Below are positions 6,245 to 8,916 of a DNA stretch of 8,916 nucleotides, one piece after another; position 1 is the stretch's first letter; each line of letters opens with the position of its first letter. Source of the stretch: JAYZDB01 sp036338025. GTDB taxonomy: Bacteria; Planctomycetota; UBA1135; UBA2386. Below the pieces are notes generated by a model that made no database searches, had not been told where the DNA came from, and saw only the letters and a list, made by a program, of their open reading frames with translations. The DNA is taken from positions 1 to 8,916 of the forward strand of contig JAYZDB010000333.1 of NCBI GenBank assembly GCA_036338025.1, written 5' to 3'. The position numbers were made by a program, and so were the translations under genes.

Positions 6245-7246
6245 TTGATAGTACCGTCTCGTGTACCCCGTCTTGTCGGCCTACCTTGTGTGTTCCTGCT
6301 GTTGCACGCGTGTTCTTTTCATCCGGTGACGGCAGTCCAAGGCCCCGAGTCTGGCAGAACCGAGACAAAGGTCGCGCCGGGGCTGAAGCCCTGGGGCGCT
6401 ATCGAGAACCTGGGCCTCCGCAGTGAGGAACGCTTTGGTCTCGGTCTCGGTCGCGGCCGTGAGGTCGCTTTTGTTGATTGGGACGGCCGGGCGCAGGAGT
6501 CCGGCTTCAACGGCCGCTCGCGTTCCTGGCGTGCCCGGCATCCGAAAGACCTCGTGAAGCTGTCGGTGGGAGAACTCGACTTCAAGCACCGTGAGTACGA
6601 CAACCTGGGTGGCATGACGCTCGATGACGAGGTCTTGGCGCGAGTGGCCCGTTTTGAGTTTGAGCGCCTGCGTGAGATCACCGGGGCAGGCGTGTCTGTC
6701 GAGACCATCTCCGTTAATGACAGCTTGCACACCAACACTGCAGGCATCACTGATTCGGATACGGCGTCGGTCGAGGTGTTTCCTTACCTGCTGGTTCGAC
6801 CCGCGTCGGGTAGGTTCCGGGCTCCGGTGCGTTTTGGCCCCTGCATTCACGTGTTGCAGCAGGAGACCAGTGGCACGGCGCCCGACTCCATCGATTACTA
6901 CTCCTTGATCCTACGGGTCGAGGCAGAGCCGGAATTTGACTTGATCCGAACAGACGATCTCGCTCTCAGCGTTTTTGCGAGTGGGCATGTGTACAGCGGA
7001 ATGACAACGGCCGAATACGACTGGGGTGGAGGTGCTGACGATTTCGAGACTGGTGTTCATGGAACTGGATACAGTTTCGGTGTGCGCTTTTCCCTGGCAC
7101 GGTTCCATGCCCAGGCCGCTTATGTCCACAGTCGGCGGAAGTTTGCTGAGAGTGATGAGGAGCTTGTTGGGGGATCTTTACTGACCCTGAACGAATCCGA
7201 GTTCATCCAAGAGGGGCTGATGTTCTCGCTGGGGGTTCGCTGGTAG
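6245..7246 (+). CDS. Exported protein of unknown function, lipobox-like signal and beta-barrel-like C-terminus
   Basis: I do not recognise the family. From TTG 6245 the product has 333 residues. The N-terminus has arginines at 6 and 9 and a hydrophobic run (about 10-22, 'LVGLPCVFLLLHA') ending in LLHAC. C23 could be lipidated, although His at -2 is unusual for a lipobox; cleavage after VTA (28-30) is an alternative. The middle is charged and soluble, with a distinctive segment 'REYDNLGGMTLDDEVLARV' (116-134) and a predicted helix (RFEFERLREI, 136-145). From about 175 the sequence alternates short amphipathic strands and polar turns (for example 'GYSFGVRFSLARFHAQAAYV', 275-294). It ends 'GLMFSLGVRW', an aromatic-terminated last strand like the outer-membrane barrel signature. 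It may therefore be a surface or outer-membrane protein, perhaps with an 8-strand barrel. It lies alone between divergent and downstream units. Confidence 0.72.
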   Translation: MIVPSRVPRLVGLPCVFLLLHACSFHPVTAVQGPESGRTETKVAPGLKPWGAIENLGLRSEERFGLGLGRGREVAFVDWDGRAQESGFNGRSRSWRARHPKDLVKLSVGELDFKHREYDNLGGMTLDDEVLARVARFEFERLREITGAGVSVETISVNDSLHTNTAGITDSDTASVEVFPYLLVRPASGRFRAPVRFGPCIHVLQQETSGTAPDSIDYYSLILRVEAEPEFDLIRTDDLALSVFASGHVYSGMTTAEYDWGGGADDFETGVHGTGYSFGVRFSLARFHAQAAYVHSRRKFAESDEELVGGSLLTLNESEFIQEGLMFSLGVRW

Positions 7247-7385
7247 CACCCTCCGGGCCTGGGCGTTTTCGAGCCCTGAGACCAGCGTACTCAACTCGTC
7301 ACGGGTCGACTCCTGCATCGTGGGGGTGTTACCGACGGTCTCCTTGCTACCCCATGGACATCGCGGCAAGTGTCGCTTTCGCGGG

Positions 7386-7391
7386 TATGAT
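7386..7391 (+). promoter_or_regulatory. TATGAT -10-like hexamer
   Basis: TATGAT differs from TATAAT at one base and ends 7 bases before the ATG at 7399. If used, the transcript would be leaderless or nearly so, and the longer in-frame starts at 7354 and 7387 would be excluded. No -35 match is visible. Confidence 0.28.
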
Positions 7392-7398
7392 CGCTCGG

Positions 7399-8679
7399 AT
7401 GGCCAAGGCCCTGCCACGATTCATGGGCATGATCCTGCTCGGCGTACTTCCGACACTGCATACAGTGGTCGGTCAGGATTCGCTACGTGTGCAAGTCGAT
7501 CGGGCCCTGGACAAGGCGCGGCCTGTGCTCGAAGCCCAGGCGAAGCAGGCGCAACAAGGGCAGTTGGCGCTGGTCTGTCTGGCGATGGCCCACCATGGCT
7601 TCACCCTGGACGACAAGGTGTTTGCGGAGTCCATTGCGCGCCTGGCGCGCTCCAAGCTCGACCAGACCTACGAACTCAGTCTTCGCTTGATGGTGATGGC
7701 GCAGGTCCGGGAATACCCGGCGCGATTGCAAGCCGCCAAGGCAGACACCACGGAGCTGTTGCTGCATCAGGCGGATGGCGGCTTCACCTACCACCGAGCC
7801 GGTGATGCGAAGAAGTGGGACCTGAGCAACACCCAGTACGCGGCTCTCGGCCTGCGAGCGGCGGTTAGCCTCGGAGTAAAAATTCCGAGTCGCCGGTGGG
7901 TTGCCCTGGCACGCGGGACGCTCGGAATGCGCCAGTACCGGAGCGGTTTCGGGTATCGGCCGGGCGGCAAGGATCCGACCCCCTCAATGACTGTGGCGGG
8001 GATCGCGGTGTTGCAGATCTGCTATCAGCACCTCAACCACATCAGCAAGACTCGCCAGCGGATTCCCGGGGCCTTGCGTCAGGCGTGGGAGTACGTCGAC
8101 AAGAACCGCCGGACGATTGGCGCTGGCCCCGACTCCATGCGCAACTTCTACTACCACTACGGTATCGAGCGGGCCGCCATCCTCTCGGACAAGGAGAAGA
8201 TCGGCGAGGTGGATTGGTATGCAGCGGGCGCGAAGATGCTCCTCAAGCACCAGATCCCCGGCGGTAGTTGGGGACTGCAGGTATCGGGAAGGCCCCGGTC
8301 GAAGGGCCCCGTGAAGGGAGATGTCATCAACACCTCCTTTGCCGTGTTGTTCTTGCGTCGACGGTTTCAGAAGACCCTGACTGGACCGACCACGCCGGAC
8401 GGGGCCTTGACCCGCGACTTGCCTGCGCAGTCTGGCGATGCGGCGGTGGCGGCGACCGTTGCCCGCGAAGTGGCGCGCGGCTACCACGCGGTCCCGGATC
8501 TGATTCTCGCGATGCGCAGTCCGATCCTGGTGCGTCGAAAGGTGGTGGCGAAGGCATTGCCGAGAATTACCGGTCGCTTTCTGTCCTACTCGCCCTACCG
8601 CTCACTGAAGGAATCCGAAGCGGTGATCCGCGAAGCCGAAGCGTGGTGGCTGCGTGAGGGTCGCAAGAAGCTGCGCTGA
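7399..8679 (+). CDS. Secreted prenyltransferase/squalene-oxidase-repeat (alpha/alpha-toroid) protein
   Basis: From ATG 7399 the protein has 426 residues. A signal peptide covers about 1-25 (basic 'AKALPR', hydrophobic 'FMGMILLGVL', then small residues before QDS), so it is exported. Toroid repeat motifs follow: 'ADGGFTYH' with 'DLSNTQYAALGLRAA' (125-155), 'GFGYRPGG' with 'PSMTVAGIAVLQIC' (183-208), 'YYHYGIERAAIL' (251-262) with 'VDWYAAGAKMLL' (271-282), and 'PGGSWGLQ' with 'NTSFAVLFLRR' (287-321). This pattern resembles secreted planctomycete relatives of squalene cyclases and prenyltransferases. I see neither the DxDD acid motif of squalene-hopene cyclase nor obvious zinc ligands, so it is probably a binding or structural toroid. 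Residues about 345-426 look HEAT-like ('VPDLILAMRSPILVRRKVV', ending 'REAEAWW'). Earlier in-frame ATGs at 7354 and 7387 are possible; 7399 gives the most normal signal peptide. No Shine-Dalgarno sequence is visible for any of the three. Confidence 0.82.
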   Translation: MAKALPRFMGMILLGVLPTLHTVVGQDSLRVQVDRALDKARPVLEAQAKQAQQGQLALVCLAMAHHGFTLDDKVFAESIARLARSKLDQTYELSLRLMVMAQVREYPARLQAAKADTTELLLHQADGGFTYHRAGDAKKWDLSNTQYAALGLRAAVSLGVKIPSRRWVALARGTLGMRQYRSGFGYRPGGKDPTPSMTVAGIAVLQICYQHLNHISKTRQRIPGALRQAWEYVDKNRRTIGAGPDSMRNFYYHYGIERAAILSDKEKIGEVDWYAAGAKMLLKHQIPGGSWGLQVSGRPRSKGPVKGDVINTSFAVLFLRRRFQKTLTGPTTPDGALTRDLPAQSGDAAVAATVAREVARGYHAVPDLILAMRSPILVRRKVVAKALPRITGRFLSYSPYRSLKESEAVIREAEAWWLREGRKKLR

Positions 8680-8689
8680 CCCACGCCCT

Positions 8690-8759
8690 GGGAGCCCGTA
8701 GGCCTGGCCATCACGAATGGCTCGGGGAATCTGCCCAGGCCTCGCCGGCTCCTGGTTTT
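8690..8759 (+). terminator. Nested palindrome followed by T-run (possible terminator)
   Basis: Outer arms GGAGCC (8691-8696) and GGCTCC (8747-8752) enclose inner arms AGGCCTGG (8700-8707) and CCAGGCCT (8735-8742). A further small hairpin, GCCAT/ATGGC (8707-8721), competes in the loop. TTTT follows at 8756-8759, three bases after the outer stem. The position, 10 bases after the toroid-protein stop codon, fits a terminator. The long internal loop and short T-run make it weak. Confidence 0.4.
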
Positions 8760-8778
8760 CGAAGACTGGCGATGCCCC

Positions 8779-8784
8779 TAGACT
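8779..8784 (+). promoter_or_regulatory. TAGACT -10-like hexamer before zinc-ribbon gene
   Basis: TAGACT fits TAnnnT and ends 9 bases before the GTG at 8794, so a transcript would have almost no leader. TTTTCG at 8756-8761 has 17-base spacing but is a poor -35. The TAG is also an in-frame stop for the downstream gene, so chance is possible. Confidence 0.25.
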
Positions 8785-8793
8785 GATCGTGCC

Positions 8794-8916
8794 GTGACTA
8801 CGCCAGATAGACGATGTGAGTTTTGTGGACAGCCGCTGGAAGTTGTCTGGGTGCATGGCCACGGTCAGTGCCGCCATTGCCACACCAACATCGCCCCGTG
8901 CTGCGATGGTGCTCAG
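8794..8916 (+). CDS. Small zinc-ribbon protein, N-terminal part (3' end outside window)
   Basis: The frame runs open for 41 codons from GTG 8794 to the window edge. GTG is the only standard start after the in-frame TAG at 8779-8781, which fixes the start well. The visible protein is a compact metal-binding module: C8-x2-C11 ('CEFCG'), then H21 and H23, then C26-x2-C29 ('CRHC'), then an adjacent pair C36-C37. Two CxxC knuckles 15 residues apart are a classical zinc ribbon. The following 'PCC' pair could add ligands or be redox-active. The role is unknown; such short ribbons can bind nucleic acid or a protein partner. No Shine-Dalgarno sequence precedes the start. Because the coding signal is short, the evidence rests on the Cys pattern and the fixed start. 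Confidence 0.7.
   Translation, partial: MTTPDRRCEFCGQPLEVVWVHGHGQCRHCHTNIAPCCDGAQ

Noticed and set aside
7249..7275. Possible terminator after the unknown exported protein (CCC/GGG and GGGC/GCCC pairs around GTTTTC)
   Set aside because: Stems are only 3-4 bp, compete with each other, and the T-run falls inside the loop of the better one.
7278..7342. GAGACC (7278-7283) and GGTCTC (7337-7342) as an inverted repeat
   Set aside because: Only 6-bp arms with a 53-base gap and no extension; expected by chance.

Overview
The window is about 60% G+C by eye and reads as a Gram-negative-type chromosome. It is most likely a member of the Planctomycetota, although this is an inference from gene style and not from any marker gene. 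The signs are a secreted prenyltransferase/squalene-oxidase-repeat protein of a kind common in planctomycetes, a split two-permease MacB/DevBCA-like exporter whose adaptor begins with an 'LSALKIDR' stretch, poor or absent Shine-Dalgarno sequences at most starts, and use of TTG and GTG starts.

Left part (1-716, + strand): the C-terminal end of a PP2C-type protein phosphatase enters from outside the window. It is followed 24 bases later by a complete PaaI-like hotdog thioesterase gene. The thioesterase ends in a tail-to-tail overlap of 15 bases with the exporter operon on the other strand. A 13-bp inverted repeat covers both stop codons.

Middle part (702-6044, - strand): five genes in one direction form a probable operon. 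In transcription order they are a SAM-dependent methyltransferase, an inner-membrane-anchored HlyD/MacA-type periplasmic adaptor, a LolD/MacB-type ABC ATPase, and two different FtsX-type permeases. The ATPase and first permease overlap by ATGA, and the two permeases are 2 bases apart. Together the last four genes make a tripartite exporter core (ATPase, permease heterodimer, adaptor). An outer-membrane TolC partner is not in the window, and the cargo is unknown. The methyltransferase may modify the cargo, but only its position suggests this.

Right part (6045-8916, + strand): a 200-base divergent intergenic region contains a -10-like hexamer flanked by two short palindromes and the clearest Shine-Dalgarno sequence in the window. 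It leads into an unrecognised exported protein with a lipobox-like signal and a beta-barrel-like C-terminus. Next comes a secreted alpha/alpha-toroid (prenyltransferase-repeat) protein with a HEAT-like tail, followed by a terminator-like nested palindrome. The window ends in the beginning of a small zinc-ribbon protein. Three + strand starts have a TAnnnT hexamer only 6-9 bases upstream, which would fit leaderless transcription.

No stretch longer than 300 bases lacks a gene. I saw no tRNA, rRNA, CRISPR array, insertion sequence or attachment site. I found no clearly new defence or mobile system. The points most worth a second look are the methyltransferase-exporter operon, the unknown exported protein with its control region, the stop-codon palindrome and the possible leaderless starts.
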